A stretch of DNA of 64,000 nucleotides, taken from assembly GCF_026420845.1 (NCBI RefSeq), contig NZ_JAOWCB010000012.1:62001-126000 (forward strand), written 5' to 3'. Of the stretch, positions 27,093-35,687 are shown piece by piece. Under the pieces are notes generated by a model, which worked only from the letters and a program-made list of their open reading frames with translations, searched no databases and was not told the DNA's origin. Position 1 is the first letter of the stretch; each line of letters begins with the position of its first letter. The DNA is from Streptomyces sp. PR69 (GTDB lineage Bacteria; Actinomycetota; Actinomycetes; Streptomycetales; Streptomycetaceae). The position numbers and the translations under genes are program-made.

Positions 27093-28004
27093 TCAGCCTT
27101 TGACCGCTCCCTGCATGATGCCGCCGACGATCTGCTTGCCGAAGAGCACAAAGGCCAGCAGCAGCGGCATGGTGCCCAGCAGCGCGCCCGCCATGATCAC
27201 CGACTGGTCGGGGATATAGCCGCGGCCGAGGCCGGTCAGCGCGACCTGCACGGTCGGGCTGCCGTTCTGGGTCAGCGCGATGATCGGCCAGAAGAAGTCG
27301 TTCCAGGCCATGACGAAGGTCAGCATCCCGAGCACCGCCATCGCCGGGCGGGCGGCGGGGAAGACCACATGCCACACCACCCGCCAGCTGCTCGCGCCGT
27401 CCACCCGGGCCGCTTCGATCAGCTCGGCGGGCAGCGCCTCGGTCAGGTACTGGCGCATGAAGAACACCCCGAAGGCGCTGACCAGGGTGGGGAGGATGAC
27501 GGACTGCAGCTGGTCGGTCCAGGACAGCTCGGCGATCAGCATGTAGAGCGGTACGACGCTGAGCTGCGGCGGCACCATCATCGTGCCGATCACGACGAGA
27601 AGCAGGAGGTTCTTGAAGCGGAAGCGGAGTTTGGCGAAGGCGAAGCCGGCGAGAGTCGAGAACAGGACTGTGCCGGTGGCGATCGAGCCGGCGACGACGA
27701 CGGTGTTCAGCAGGGCCGTGCCCATATTGGCGTCGGTCCAGGCGATCTCCAGGTTCTTGAAGAGATTGCCGCCGAACCAGAAGGGCGGGGGAGTCTGTGC
27801 GAGCCGTGTGTTGTTCCGGGAGGCGGCGACCGCCGTCCAGACGAGGGGGAAGAGGGAGCCGAAAGTGAACAGGGTCAGTACGGCATAGGTGAACCGCCCG
27901 CCGTGCAGCTGGCGTCCGGCCCGCCCGCGCCGCCGCTGGCGTCGCGGCGGTGGCGACTCGCCGCTCACCGCGCCCGCGTTGGCGGCCGTCTCATCCGTCA
28001 GCAT
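27093..28004 (-). CDS. cebG: cellobiose/cellotriose ABC transporter permease CebG
   Basis: This 303-aa protein has six hydrophobic segments and the permease EAA loop (EAARVDGASSWRVVWHVVFP) that contacts the ATPase. It is typical of the second permease of CUT1 sugar transporters. It begins 9 bases after cebF. No ATP-binding gene is present here; in streptomycetes the shared ATPase MsiK is encoded elsewhere. Confidence 0.92.
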   Translation of the reverse strand: MLTDETAANAGAVSGESPPPRRQRRRGRAGRQLHGGRFTYAVLTLFTFGSLFPLVWTAVAASRNNTRLAQTPPPFWFGGNLFKNLEIAWTDANMGTALLNTVVVAGSIATGTVLFSTLAGFAFAKLRFRFKNLLLLVVIGTMMVPPQLSVVPLYMLIAELSWTDQLQSVILPTLVSAFGVFFMRQYLTEALPAELIEAARVDGASSWRVVWHVVFPAARPAMAVLGMLTFVMAWNDFFWPIIALTQNGSPTVQVALTGLGRGYIPDQSVIMAGALLGTMPLLLAFVLFGKQIVGGIMQGAVKG

Positions 28005-28013
28005 GCCGTCCCC

Positions 28014-29027
28014 CTACGCACTCTTGCTCAGCCGGCGCGCGATCAGCCAGTTCACCGCGCCGATCAGCAGCAGGATCAGGAACATGGCCCAGGCGATCGC
28101 CGAGGCCCGGCCGAGATGGAGGTTCACCCAGCCCTGCTCGTACAGATAGAGCCCGAGCGTCTGGAACTGATGATCGGCCCCACCGGTCGCGCCCGCCCCG
28201 CCGTTGAACAGCAGCGGCTCGCCGAAGAGCTGGGTCGCGCCGATGGTCGACACCACACAGGTGAACAGGATCGTCGGCCGCAGCGACGGCACCGTCACAT
28301 GGATGAACTGCTGCCAGCGTGACGCCCCGTCCAGCGCCGCAGACTCGTACAGATCGTTCGGGATGGCCTGCATGGCGGCCAGATAGATCAGCGCGTTGTA
28401 GCCCGTCCAGCGCCAGATGACGATCGTCGAGACGGCGAACTGGGAGGTCCAGTGGCCGTTCTGCCAGTCGACGGCGTCGATGCCGATGAGCCCCAGCGCC
28501 CAGTTGATCATGCCGTAGTCGCGGCCGAAGAGCAGGACGAAGACCAGGGTCGCGGCCGCCACCGACGTCGCGTACGGGGTCAGCGCGGCCACCCGGAAGA
28601 ACATCGAGCCACGCAGCCGGTAGTTGAGCAGATGCGCGATGCCCAGCGCGATCAGCAGCTGCGGGACCGTCGACATCAGCCCGATGGTGACGGTGTTCCA
28701 CAGGGCGTTCCAGAAGAAGTCGTCCTGGAGCAGCCGTGCGTAGTTGTGCGCTCCGGCCCACTCCATCTCGGTGGGCGCGGTCAGTTCGACCCGGTGCAGC
28801 GAAGCCCATCCGGTGTAGAGCAGCGGGAACAGGCCGAAGGCCAGAAAGAAGAGGAAGAAGGGGGCGATGAATGCGTACGGGCTCCACTTCACATCCAGCC
28901 GGTAGCGGCGGCTGCGCCGGGCGCGGCGGCGCTCCTCGGCCGCCGGGGACGGGCGGCGCGGAGCCGGGGTGCACGCCGCGCCCTCCTCCTCGGCCGAGGG
29001 CGGTGCGGCCGGTGCTTCACTCGCCAT
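28014..29027 (-). CDS. cebF: cellobiose/cellotriose ABC transporter permease CebF
   Basis: A 337-aa permease with a cytosolic Pro/Arg-rich N-terminus (about 45 residues), six membrane segments and the EAA loop (ESAALDGASRWQQFIHVTVP). It starts 3 bases after the cebE stop, so it is translationally coupled to the binding protein gene. Confidence 0.92.
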   Translation of the reverse strand: MASEAPAAPPSAEEEGAACTPAPRRPSPAAEERRRARRSRRYRLDVKWSPYAFIAPFFLFFLAFGLFPLLYTGWASLHRVELTAPTEMEWAGAHNYARLLQDDFFWNALWNTVTIGLMSTVPQLLIALGIAHLLNYRLRGSMFFRVAALTPYATSVAAATLVFVLLFGRDYGMINWALGLIGIDAVDWQNGHWTSQFAVSTIVIWRWTGYNALIYLAAMQAIPNDLYESAALDGASRWQQFIHVTVPSLRPTILFTCVVSTIGATQLFGEPLLFNGGAGATGGADHQFQTLGLYLYEQGWVNLHLGRASAIAWAMFLILLLIGAVNWLIARRLSKSA

Positions 29028-29030
29028 CGG

Positions 29031-30350
29031 TCACAGATCCAGCGCGTTGTCGATGGCCTTCACCGCGGCGTCCCAGCCCTCTTTGGGCGACCGGCCCTTC
29101 TGGTCGACCTGGAGCATCCCGATGTCCGCCATGTTCTGCGCGATGATCAGATCCTTCGGTCCGAGGATCTGCACCGGCACGCCCTGTGCGGCCTTGGAGA
29201 AGATCTGCCCGATGGGGGCGTTGCCGAAGTAGTCATGGGTGGCGTCGGAGACTGCGGGCAGCTCATAGGCGGCCCGCGCGCTGGGGAAGCTGCCGCGCTC
29301 GCTGAAGAGCCTCGCCTGCTGCTCCGGGGCGGTCAGCCAGGCGGCGAGCTTGGCGGCCTCCTCCGTGTGCTTGCCCGCCTTGGGCACGGTCAGGAAGGAG
29401 CCTCCCCAGTTGCTCGGCTTGGGAGCGGCGGCGACATCCCATTTGTCCTTGCCCGCGTCCCCGGCCTTGTCCTGGATATAGCCGAGCATCCAGGCCGGGC
29501 AGGAGACGGTGGCGAATGTGGCGTTCGCATAGCCCTGGTCCCAGGCGGGGGTGAACTGCTGCAGCTTGGCCGTCAGCCCCTCGGTGGCGAACGCCGCGGC
29601 GATGTCCCAGGCCTGCTTCACCGCCGGGTTCGACTTATAGACGACCTTGCCGTCCTTGTCGTAGAAGCGGGTCTCGCTGCTTCCGGTGATCGCGGCCATC
29701 ACCCCTGAGGCGGAGTCCGTGAACGCCGCGCCCTCCGGGGCCTTGTCCTGGAACCGCTTGCCCGCGTCCAGGTACTTGTTCCAGTCGCCGGCCCACAGCG
29801 CCCCGACCTCCTCGCGGTCGGTGGGCAGGCCAGCCTTGGCGAAGAGGTCCTTGCGGTAGCAGATGCCCTGGGGGCCGATGTCCGTGCCGAGGGCGACGGT
29901 CCTGCCGTCCCCGGCCGTGCCCTGCGCCCACTTCCAGTCCAGGAAGGAGTCCTTGGAGACGCCGGGGGCCCTGCCCAGGTCGACCAGCTTGTCCGCCTGG
30001 GTGGCGGTGATCTCCGCGATGTTGTTGACCTCGACCGCCTGGATGTCGGCGAGACCGCTGCCGGTGCCCAGATGGGTCAGAAGCTGCGGGTAGTAGTTCT
30101 CGTTCCGCTCGATCGAGGTCTGCTTGATCTCGATGTTCTTGTTGAGCTTCATATATTCGTCGTAGAGACCGGCCTCCTTCAGGCCGAAGGCCCCGAAGAC
30201 GCCCACGGTGAGGGTGATCTTCCCCTTGTCACTGTCGCCGTCGCCGGATCTCGCGGTGGGCTCCTCGGCGTCCTCGGCGCACCCGGTCAGCAGCCCTGCG
30301 GCGAGAGCGGCCGCGACGGCGAGCCCGGCGAGGGATACGGTCCTGCGCAT
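29031..30350 (-). CDS. cebE: cellobiose/cellotriose-binding lipoprotein CebE
   Basis: A 439-aa extracellular solute-binding protein of family 1 with a lipoprotein signal (MRRTVSLAG, hydrophobic core, lipobox LLTGC near residue 25). The mature part has the two-lobe binding-protein pattern and an aromatic-rich region (GYANATFATVSCPAWMLGYI). ATG 30350 has AAGGAGG at good spacing. It is first gene of cebEFG-bglC. A perfect CebR box lies 84 bases upstream. In Streptomyces this protein captures cello-oligosaccharides released by cellulases. Confidence 0.93.
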   Translation of the reverse strand: MRRTVSLAGLAVAAALAAGLLTGCAEDAEEPTARSGDGDSDKGKITLTVGVFGAFGLKEAGLYDEYMKLNKNIEIKQTSIERNENYYPQLLTHLGTGSGLADIQAVEVNNIAEITATQADKLVDLGRAPGVSKDSFLDWKWAQGTAGDGRTVALGTDIGPQGICYRKDLFAKAGLPTDREEVGALWAGDWNKYLDAGKRFQDKAPEGAAFTDSASGVMAAITGSSETRFYDKDGKVVYKSNPAVKQAWDIAAAFATEGLTAKLQQFTPAWDQGYANATFATVSCPAWMLGYIQDKAGDAGKDKWDVAAAPKPSNWGGSFLTVPKAGKHTEEAAKLAAWLTAPEQQARLFSERGSFPSARAAYELPAVSDATHDYFGNAPIGQIFSKAAQGVPVQILGPKDLIIAQNMADIGMLQVDQKGRSPKEGWDAAVKAIDNALDL

Positions 30351-30433
30351 TGCGTCCTCCTTGCGCCCTGACGTGCCGACCCCCCGGCCAACTGGCGTGC
30401 AGGACGTGCGGGTTGTGAATGAGTCAGGTACTG

Positions 30434-30447
30434 TGGGAGCGCTCCCA
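30434..30447. promoter_or_regulatory. CebR operator (perfect 14-bp palindrome)
   Basis: TGGGAGCGCTCCCA is the published CebR box without mismatch. It lies in the 190-base divergent region between cebE and cebR, 84 bases before cebE and 97 bases before cebR. Binding of CebR without cellobiose/cellotriose represses the transport operon and may autoregulate cebR. Confidence 0.92.
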
Positions 30448-30540
30448 TGTGCGATGTGTTGAAGGGTTGCGGCTCCCGGGGAGGGTGTCAAGGCACCGGA
30501 CACGTTATGTTCTCGACCTGGGAAGCCTGGGGAGGCGGAG

Positions 30541-31590
30541 TTGGTGTCTCGGTCAATCCATACGCGAAACGGGGGACGGGGCACGGGCAGACCCACCCTC
30601 GAAGAGGTGGCCGCCCGCGCCGGAGTGGGTCGCGGCACGGTCTCGCGCGTGATCAACGGCTCGCCGCGGGTCAGCGAACGCGCACGGGCCGCGGTGGAGG
30701 CGGCGGTCGCGGAGCTCGGTTACGTACCCAACCGCGCCGCCCGCGCGCTGGCGGCCAACCGCACCGACGCCATCGCCCTCGTCGTGCCCGAGCCGGAGCA
30801 CCGCTTCTTCGCCGAGCCGTACTTCTCCGAGATGGTCCGCGGTGTCGGCGAGGCCCTCGCCGACACCGATATGCAGCTGCTGCTCACCTTCGCCGGCAGC
30901 GACCGGGAACGCCGCCGCCTCGCCCAGTATCTGGCCGCCCACCGCGTGGACGGGGTGCTGCTGGTGTCCGTCCACGCTGACGATCCGCTGCCCGACATGG
31001 CCGCGGAGCTGGACATCCCGGCGGTGATCAGCGGTCGGCGCTCCGCCGGTGAGACGCTGGCCGCGGTCGACTCCGACAACTTCGAGGGCGCGCGCGGCGC
31101 GGTGGCCCATCTGGCGGAGCGGGGCCGCCGCCGGATCGCCACCATCACCGGACGCCTGGACGTATATGGCGCGCAGTGCCGTCTCGACGGCTACCGCCGG
31201 GCCCTGGAAGCGGCGGGTCTGCCCGCGGACCCCGAAATGATCGTCCCCGCGGACTTCACCGAGGAGGGCGGCCGTCGCGCGATGGCGGCCCTCCTCGACC
31301 GCCGGCCCGGACTGGACGCCGTTTTCGCCGCCTCCGACGTCATGGCGGCCGGCGCCCGCCAGGTCCTCCGCGACGCGGGCCGCCGCATCCCCGGCGATGT
31401 GGCCCTGGTCGGCTTCGACGACTCGGCCGTCGCCCGCCATATGGACCCGGCGCTCACCAGCGTGCGCCAGCCGATCGAGGAGATGGGCCGCACGATGGCC
31501 CGGCTCCTGCTGAAGCAGATCGAAACCCGCTCGCCGGAGCGCCCGCAGCTGGTCCTCCCCACGGAGCTGGTCGTCCGCGACTCGTCATAG
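30541..31590 (+). CDS. cebR: LacI-family cellulose-utilization regulator CebR
   Basis: This 349-aa repressor has an N-terminal LacI helix-turn-helix (TLEEVAARAGVGRGTVSRVI, hinge PNRAARALAANRT) and a periplasmic-binding-protein-like effector domain ending in ALVGFDDSAVARHMDPALTS. It may start at TTG 30541 or GTG 30544; both suit GGAGG at 30531-30535. It is divergent from cebEFG-bglC and controls it through the 30434-30447 box. In plant-associated streptomycetes it also affects phytotoxin genes, but none are in this window. Confidence 0.93.
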   Translation: MVSRSIHTRNGGRGTGRPTLEEVAARAGVGRGTVSRVINGSPRVSERARAAVEAAVAELGYVPNRAARALAANRTDAIALVVPEPEHRFFAEPYFSEMVRGVGEALADTDMQLLLTFAGSDRERRRLAQYLAAHRVDGVLLVSVHADDPLPDMAAELDIPAVISGRRSAGETLAAVDSDNFEGARGAVAHLAERGRRRIATITGRLDVYGAQCRLDGYRRALEAAGLPADPEMIVPADFTEEGGRRAMAALLDRRPGLDAVFAASDVMAAGARQVLRDAGRRIPGDVALVGFDDSAVARHMDPALTSVRQPIEEMGRTMARLLLKQIETRSPERPQLVLPTELVVRDSS

Positions 31591-31599
31591 GCCCGCGGG

Positions 31600-31731
31600 G
31601 TGCAGGCCCGCGCGGCTGAGGCTCGCCCGGCGTGAGCCCGCCCGGTACTCGCGGGATTCAGGCCCGCGCGGTTCAGACCCGCACGGTTCAGGCCCGCACG
31701 GCGTGAGCCCGCCTGGCATGAGCCCGCACGG
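31600..31731. repeat. degenerate 14-18-bp repeats after cebR
   Basis: Repeated variants of GGCCCGCGCGGTTCA and GAGCCCGCCCGGCGTGA fill the gap between cebR and the convergent small gene (for example CAGGCCCGCGCGGTTCAG, CAGACCCGCACGGTTCAG). No gene is seen. Confidence 0.65.
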
Positions 31732-32136
31732 TCAGAACAGCCGGGCGAAGATCCGCGCGCCGTTATGGAATCTGACGGTCACCCCCCGGTGGTCGACACG
31801 GGCCCCCGCCCGCACGGACCACCGCTCCACCCCGGCGACCTCCGCGCACCCCGCCCTCGCCACCGCCGCGGCGAACCATGCCTCGCCGTCGCCGCCCTTC
31901 GGCAGCTCACCGGCCCCTGCCGGCTTCCCCTCGACGGGCTTCTCGGGGTGCTCGTGCTTCTCCCCATCGGCCAACTGCCCGATGAACTGCCACCGTTCCT
32001 CCCGCCCGCCCCGCTCGACGACCACCCCGAACGGCAGCTCGCCAACCGCGGCCTCCGCGAGCGGCATCACGCGGGAGGCGTCGGTCTGGTTCTTCACAAG
32101 CTCGACGACGAAGTCGGCAAAGCGGGCCGGGCGCAT
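31732..32136 (-). CDS. hypothetical protein (134 aa)
   Basis: A small soluble protein with a helical start (RPARFADFVVELVKNQTDAS) and a mixed C-terminal part. It lacks a signal peptide, membrane segments or known motif. Starting ATG 32136. Codon bias is that of a real Streptomyces gene. First gene of the block between cebR and tRNA-His. Confidence 0.65.
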   Translation of the reverse strand: MRPARFADFVVELVKNQTDASRVMPLAEAAVGELPFGVVVERGGREERWQFIGQLADGEKHEHPEKPVEGKPAGAGELPKGGDGEAWFAAAVARAGCAEVAGVERWSVRAGARVDHRGVTVRFHNGARIFARLF

Positions 32137-32243
32137 ATGAGTTCACAATCCTCGGGTATGACTCTCCGTGCCAGCGTCATACGCGGCCGGGCGTCACACC
32201 CCCGGAACTGATCACGCTCACCCGTTCGAGGGACGCACTCCCC

Positions 32244-32984
32244 TCAGGCGCGGCAGCGCAGCATCTCCAGCGGAGGGTTGGCCAGGCAGTCCGCCCAGAA
32301 GTCCGCACCGAACGCGCGCACTCCGGCGTCGGACACCTCCAGCGGGACCCAGGTCACCTCGCTGAATCCGGCCGCCCGCAGACACTTTTCGTAGACCTCG
32401 CGGCGCGGGCACGCGCCGATGAACGAGATCGGCGGGTCGAGCAGCGCCGTGATCCTCACGCGCGGTCCGGTCTCGATCTCCTCGCCGGTCGGCTCGCACA
32501 GAAAGCCGTACTTCTCCAGGGACGGCCCGTCGAAGCGGTAGTCGGGTGTCTGGGCGAGCACAAAGAACTCGCCGCCGGGCTTCAGGCTCCGACGCACATT
32601 GCGGCACATCCGCTCCATGGCGGCGATGTCCTCCGCGTAGTTGAGCAGCTGAACCCCCGTGGCGATGTCGAAGCGCCGCTCAAGGGGCCGCAGTTCGGAC
32701 ACATCGCCCACCTCGTAGCGCACACCCAGCGGATCACGCTCCTCAAAGGCCCGTGACGCGGCGACCATCTCCGTGGAGATGTCGATCCCGAGCACCTCCG
32801 CGGCCCCACGCCGCTTGAACTCCCTGCTGTAGAAGCCTGTGCCGGAGGCCAGATCCAGAACCGACTTGCCGCGCACATCCCCGACCATGGCCAGGAAGCT
32901 CGGCACCTCCCCGTACTGCGTCAGCGGCAGGGACTTGAAGCCTTCGAACGCCTCACCGATCTCGTCGTACTGCTGCATGCTCAC
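32244..32984 (-). CDS. class I SAM-dependent methyltransferase
   Basis: This 246-aa enzyme has motif I VLDLASGTGFYSREFKRRG, the motif II acid in VLGIDISTEM, VGDVSEL and a motif post-III LKPGGEFFVLAQ. Small-molecule methyltransferases of this kind act on secondary metabolites or unknown substrates. GTG 32984 has GGGGAGG at 8 bases; the ATG two codons on is possible. No biosynthetic genes are adjacent. Confidence 0.85.
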   Translation of the reverse strand: MSMQQYDEIGEAFEGFKSLPLTQYGEVPSFLAMVGDVRGKSVLDLASGTGFYSREFKRRGAAEVLGIDISTEMVAASRAFEERDPLGVRYEVGDVSELRPLERRFDIATGVQLLNYAEDIAAMERMCRNVRRSLKPGGEFFVLAQTPDYRFDGPSLEKYGFLCEPTGEEIETGPRVRITALLDPPISFIGACPRREVYEKCLRAAGFSEVTWVPLEVSDAGVRAFGADFWADCLANPPLEMLRCRA

Positions 32985-33182
32985 CGCGCTGTCCTCCCCG
33001 TTGCTCGGTCATGTCCTCGGCCTCGACTCCCCCGGCTCCGGGGACGCGCCGCAGCCTCTGACGGGCAGTCTTCCTGCGTCCCGGCGGACGGTCGTACTGG
33101 CAGAAGCCACAAAGATGCGGACCTCGTCCCGGCTCCGTGTACGAGCGGATGTACGGCGTCGAGCGGATGCCGGACCCCTCGT

Positions 33183-33539
33183 TCATCGTGCTGCCTTCAG
33201 TGCGGCCAGGGCGTCCGCGAGGGCGACCACGGCGCGGGCGAGGCGCTGTGCGTAGGCGATGGCCTGGGTGAGGCTGCCGTTCGGGGGCTCCTCAAGAAGC
33301 CGGAACCCGGCCCGTGCGACGCTGCCGAGCGCGTTCGCCCATACGTCGTCGTTGTGCGGGTGGGCGGCCATCCCGTCCTCCACGGCGGGGGTGAGCTGCA
33401 TGATGTGGCCGCGCATCCGCAGCGTCAGTTCGCACAGCCCGTCGTACGCCGGCACCTCGGCGGTGGAGAAGAGCAGTTGCTCGGCCTCCGTCCGCATGGC
33501 CGTGATGTCGAGCCCCATCGGGCTTGCTGCCCGGCTCAT
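33183..33539 (-). CDS. DUF6415-like small protein
   Basis: This 118-aa helical protein (MRTEAEQLLFSTAEVPAYDG, LRMRGHIMQLTPAVE, ARAVVALADALAALKAA) fits small Streptomyces proteins found beside XRE/DUF397-type modules; DUF6415 is my best match from memory. ATG 33539 overlaps the stop of the upstream 60-aa gene (ATGA), so the two are translationally coupled. Confidence 0.7.
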   Translation of the reverse strand: MSRAASPMGLDITAMRTEAEQLLFSTAEVPAYDGLCELTLRMRGHIMQLTPAVEDGMAAHPHNDDVWANALGSVARAGFRLLEEPPNGSLTQAIAYAQRLARAVVALADALAALKAAR

Positions 33540-33718
33540 GCGTTGGCCTTCGGGGCGTGGTGGTGGTTGCGGATCTCCACGTTGCAGTCCGTCACGCGGG
33601 ACCAGTCCCGGCGGCCCATGGCCTCGGCGCGCTGCTGGGCGAGTGCGGCGCAGACACCGCAGCCCGGCATTGGATCGGGCTGCTCGGCAGGCAGGGCAAG
33701 GGTGATCGGCGGATCCAT
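33536..33718 (-). CDS. small Cys/His-containing protein (60 aa)
   Basis: This 60-aa protein with PGCGVCAALAQQRAEAMGR and a C-terminal DCNVEIRNHHHAP has a CxxC pair plus Cys/His residues that could bind zinc. ATG 33718 is preferred because the Cys motif follows and longer forms have poor bias. It forms an ATGA-overlapping pair with the DUF6415-like gene. Confidence 0.65.
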   Translation of the reverse strand: MDPPITLALPAEQPDPMPGCGVCAALAQQRAEAMGRRDWSRVTDCNVEIRNHHHAPKANA

Positions 33719-33840
33719 GGTGGGCACTGTGAGCCTCCGCTGAGTGTGGCTGCCCCGCACGGGTGCGTGGCGTGTTCACGGGTAGATGGACGGGCTACCG
33801 CTGTCCACGACGGTAGGAGCCCAGTACGCAATGCGGCCAG

Positions 33841-33943
33841 CTGTGTGCATCAATGTGCGTACAACCATTTAGGCAGCCATTCAAACCGCCGTTGGTCTTG
33901 CCTCTTTCGTTCTCAGGGATGACAGTGGTGCACATCAGTGCAC
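33841..33943. promoter_or_regulatory. divergent promoter region with two GTGCA-type inverted repeats
   Basis: GTGCAC-ATCA-GTGCAC (33928-33943) is a perfect inverted repeat, and a related sequence TGTGCATCAATGTGC lies at 33844-33858. The region is clearly less GC-rich than its neighbours. They lie between the two divergent halves of the DUF6415-like / XRE block and are candidates for the XRE regulator's operators. Confidence 0.5.
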
Positions 33944-33961
33944 GATGGATGGAGGCCGGTC

Positions 33962-34219
33962 ATGCACCTGCAGTTCATCGGTATCGACCCGGATACCGGC
34001 AAGAACGGGTCACCAACGGCTTGGGTGGACCTGGACAGCGCGGACATCGTGATCCAGGGCTATACGGCAGACGAGGAGACGCGGGCCGAGTGTGTCGAGA
34101 ACACCGCGCCGGGGCACGTGAAGACCATCCCTGACCATGAGACCGTGATCCGTATCCCCGCACGCCTCGTGCCCGTACTGAGGGGGGCCTGTGATGTCGC
34201 AGAACGCACCCAGCTTTGA
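33962..34219 (+). CDS. small hypothetical protein (85 aa)
   Basis: ATG 33962 has GGAGG at 6 bases. The protein reads as a compact beta-rich fold (HLQFIGIDPDTGKNGSPTAW, ETVIRIPARLVPVLRGACD), probably a single domain. Similar short proteins sit upstream of DUF6879/XRE pairs in Streptomyces. Its end overlaps the next start by 26 to 29 bases. Confidence 0.7.
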   Translation: MHLQFIGIDPDTGKNGSPTAWVDLDSADIVIQGYTADEETRAECVENTAPGHVKTIPDHETVIRIPARLVPVLRGACDVAERTQL

Positions 34220-34727
34220 CGAACTGATGGAGGCTGCGCAGCGCTCAGCCGTACACCTCGAAATGCGCGATCAGTATGCGGTCGGGGACGAAGCGGATGA
34301 CTTCAGGACCTGGCTCAGCACAGGGCGGCGCGACGCGGACCCCGCCTCGGAGTACTGGGCGCCGTGGGTCGACATGGTCTCCCGCGCCGTTGCGCGTGGG
34401 GTTGTCGTGCGGCGAGCTCGTATCGTGTCCGAACCGGTCACCGACTACATCCGGTACGAGCACGCCGGAGCAGCTGTCAACGTACATGCCGGCGAGCTGG
34501 TGCGCTGGTTGCCTCGTCGGCGGGCCGCCGATCTTATGCTGCCGGGCGCCGACCTGTGGATCTTCGATGGGACGCAGGTCTTGTTCAACCACTTCAGCGG
34601 GGCTGGCGACTGGGGGAATCCGCCGATGGAGCTGCGCACCGAACCGAGCATCGTCAAGCAGTGCTCGGAAGCGTTCGAGGCAGTCTGGGAGCGTGCCGTC
34701 CCGCACGGCGAGTACGAGATCCACTGA
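34194..34727 (+). CDS. DUF6879-family protein
   Basis: A 177-aa protein with the DUF6879 pattern: FDELMEAAQRSAVHLEMRDQ, FRTWLSTGRRD, ARGVVVRRARIVSEPVTDYI, RRRAADLMLPGADLWIFDG and a C-terminal FEAVWERAVPH. These proteins are nearly always next to an XRE/DUF5753 regulator, as here (24-base gap). Function unknown; a paired regulatory or antagonist role has been suggested for such XRE modules. GTG 34191 is an equally possible start. Confidence 0.8.
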   Translation: MSQNAPSFDELMEAAQRSAVHLEMRDQYAVGDEADDFRTWLSTGRRDADPASEYWAPWVDMVSRAVARGVVVRRARIVSEPVTDYIRYEHAGAAVNVHAGELVRWLPRRRAADLMLPGADLWIFDGTQVLFNHFSGAGDWGNPPMELRTEPSIVKQCSEAFEAVWERAVPHGEYEIH

Positions 34728-34751
34728 ACGGAAAGCAGCACTGGCCAGCTC

Positions 34752-35603
34752 ATGTCCAACTCCCCGTCTTCCTCGGCCCAGGCCGCACGCGAGAAGGTGG
34801 CGCGGCAACTGCGCGACCTGAGGAGAAACGCCGGACTGACGGTCACTGAGCTGGCCTCCCAATGCGGCTGGCACCACTCCAAGACCTCCCGCGTCGAAAA
34901 CGCCCGGACACCGCCATCGCCCACCGACATCCGCCTGTGGTGCCGCGCGACCGGCGGCACCGACCAGGCTGCCGACCTGATCGCGGCCTCCCAGCACGCG
35001 GAATCCCTCTTCCGCGAATGGCGGCAACGTGTGCGCACGGGCCTGCGGAAGCTGCAGGACAGCTACACCGAGCTGTACAAGGCGACGAAACTGCTGCGCG
35101 TGTACTCCCCGGTGCTGGTACCCGGGCTACTGCAGACCGAGGGGTACGCGCGCGCTCTGCTGAGTGCCAACGCCCGTCTCCTCGGCGTTCCCGACGATGC
35201 TGTCGAAGCCGCAGAGGCACGTCTGCGGCGCTCGCAGATCATTCACGAGCCCGGTCACCGCTTCGTCATGGTCATCGAGGAGGCGGTGCTCTACTACCAG
35301 CTTGGCGACGCGGACGCGATGGCCGCGCAGCTGGGCTATCTGCTCACCGCTGGGGCGCTGCCGACGGTCTCGTTCGGCATCATCCCGATGTCGACGCGCG
35401 AGCGGGCGCTGTGGCCACAGGAGACGTTCGATGTGCACGACGACACACTCGTGTCCGTCGAGCTGGTCTCCGCCGAGGTGAACATCACGCAGCCCTCCGA
35501 AATCGCCTTGTACGTCAATGCGTTCGAGCAGCTGCGCAGCATGGCCGTGTACGGGGCCGAGGCGCGCGCCCTCGTGCTGAAGGCCATCGAGGCGCTGGGC
35601 TAG
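34752..35603 (+). CDS. XRE-family regulator with DUF5753 domain
   Basis: This 283-aa regulator has an N-terminal helix-turn-helix (LRRNAGLTVTELASQCGWHH, SKTSRVENARTPPS) and a C-terminal DUF5753 domain (VLVPGLLQTEGYARALL, HRFVMVIEEAVLYYQLGD, NITQPSEIALYVNAFEQL). This architecture is abundant in Streptomyces (BldB/AbaA-like clusters, WhiJ family), usually with a small partner; here the partner is the DUF6879 gene. Confidence 0.92.
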   Translation: MSNSPSSSAQAAREKVARQLRDLRRNAGLTVTELASQCGWHHSKTSRVENARTPPSPTDIRLWCRATGGTDQAADLIAASQHAESLFREWRQRVRTGLRKLQDSYTELYKATKLLRVYSPVLVPGLLQTEGYARALLSANARLLGVPDDAVEAAEARLRRSQIIHEPGHRFVMVIEEAVLYYQLGDADAMAAQLGYLLTAGALPTVSFGIIPMSTRERALWPQETFDVHDDTLVSVELVSAEVNITQPSEIALYVNAFEQLRSMAVYGAEARALVLKAIEALG

Positions 35604-35645
35604 CTGCTGCGGGTTCCGTCATGCCCCAGGGGCGCGGGCATGACG

Positions 35646-35677
35646 AAGGCCCGGCCTGCTTGTGCAGGCCGAGCCTT
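35646..35677 (+). terminator. terminator after the XRE regulator gene
   Basis: AAGGCCCGGCCTGC-TTGT-GCAGGCCGAGCCTT forms a stem with a 7-bp perfect inner part and a 5-bp outer AAGGC/GCCTT part broken by a small internal mismatch. It lies between convergent XRE and tRNA-His genes. Confidence 0.75.
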
Positions 35678-35687
35678 GATCCATCAG

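Noticed and set aside
26160..28322. A 720-aa + strand open frame across bglC-cebG
   Set aside because: Antisense shadow of the ceb operon; composition is His/Gln/Gly/Glu-rich with no recognisable domain.
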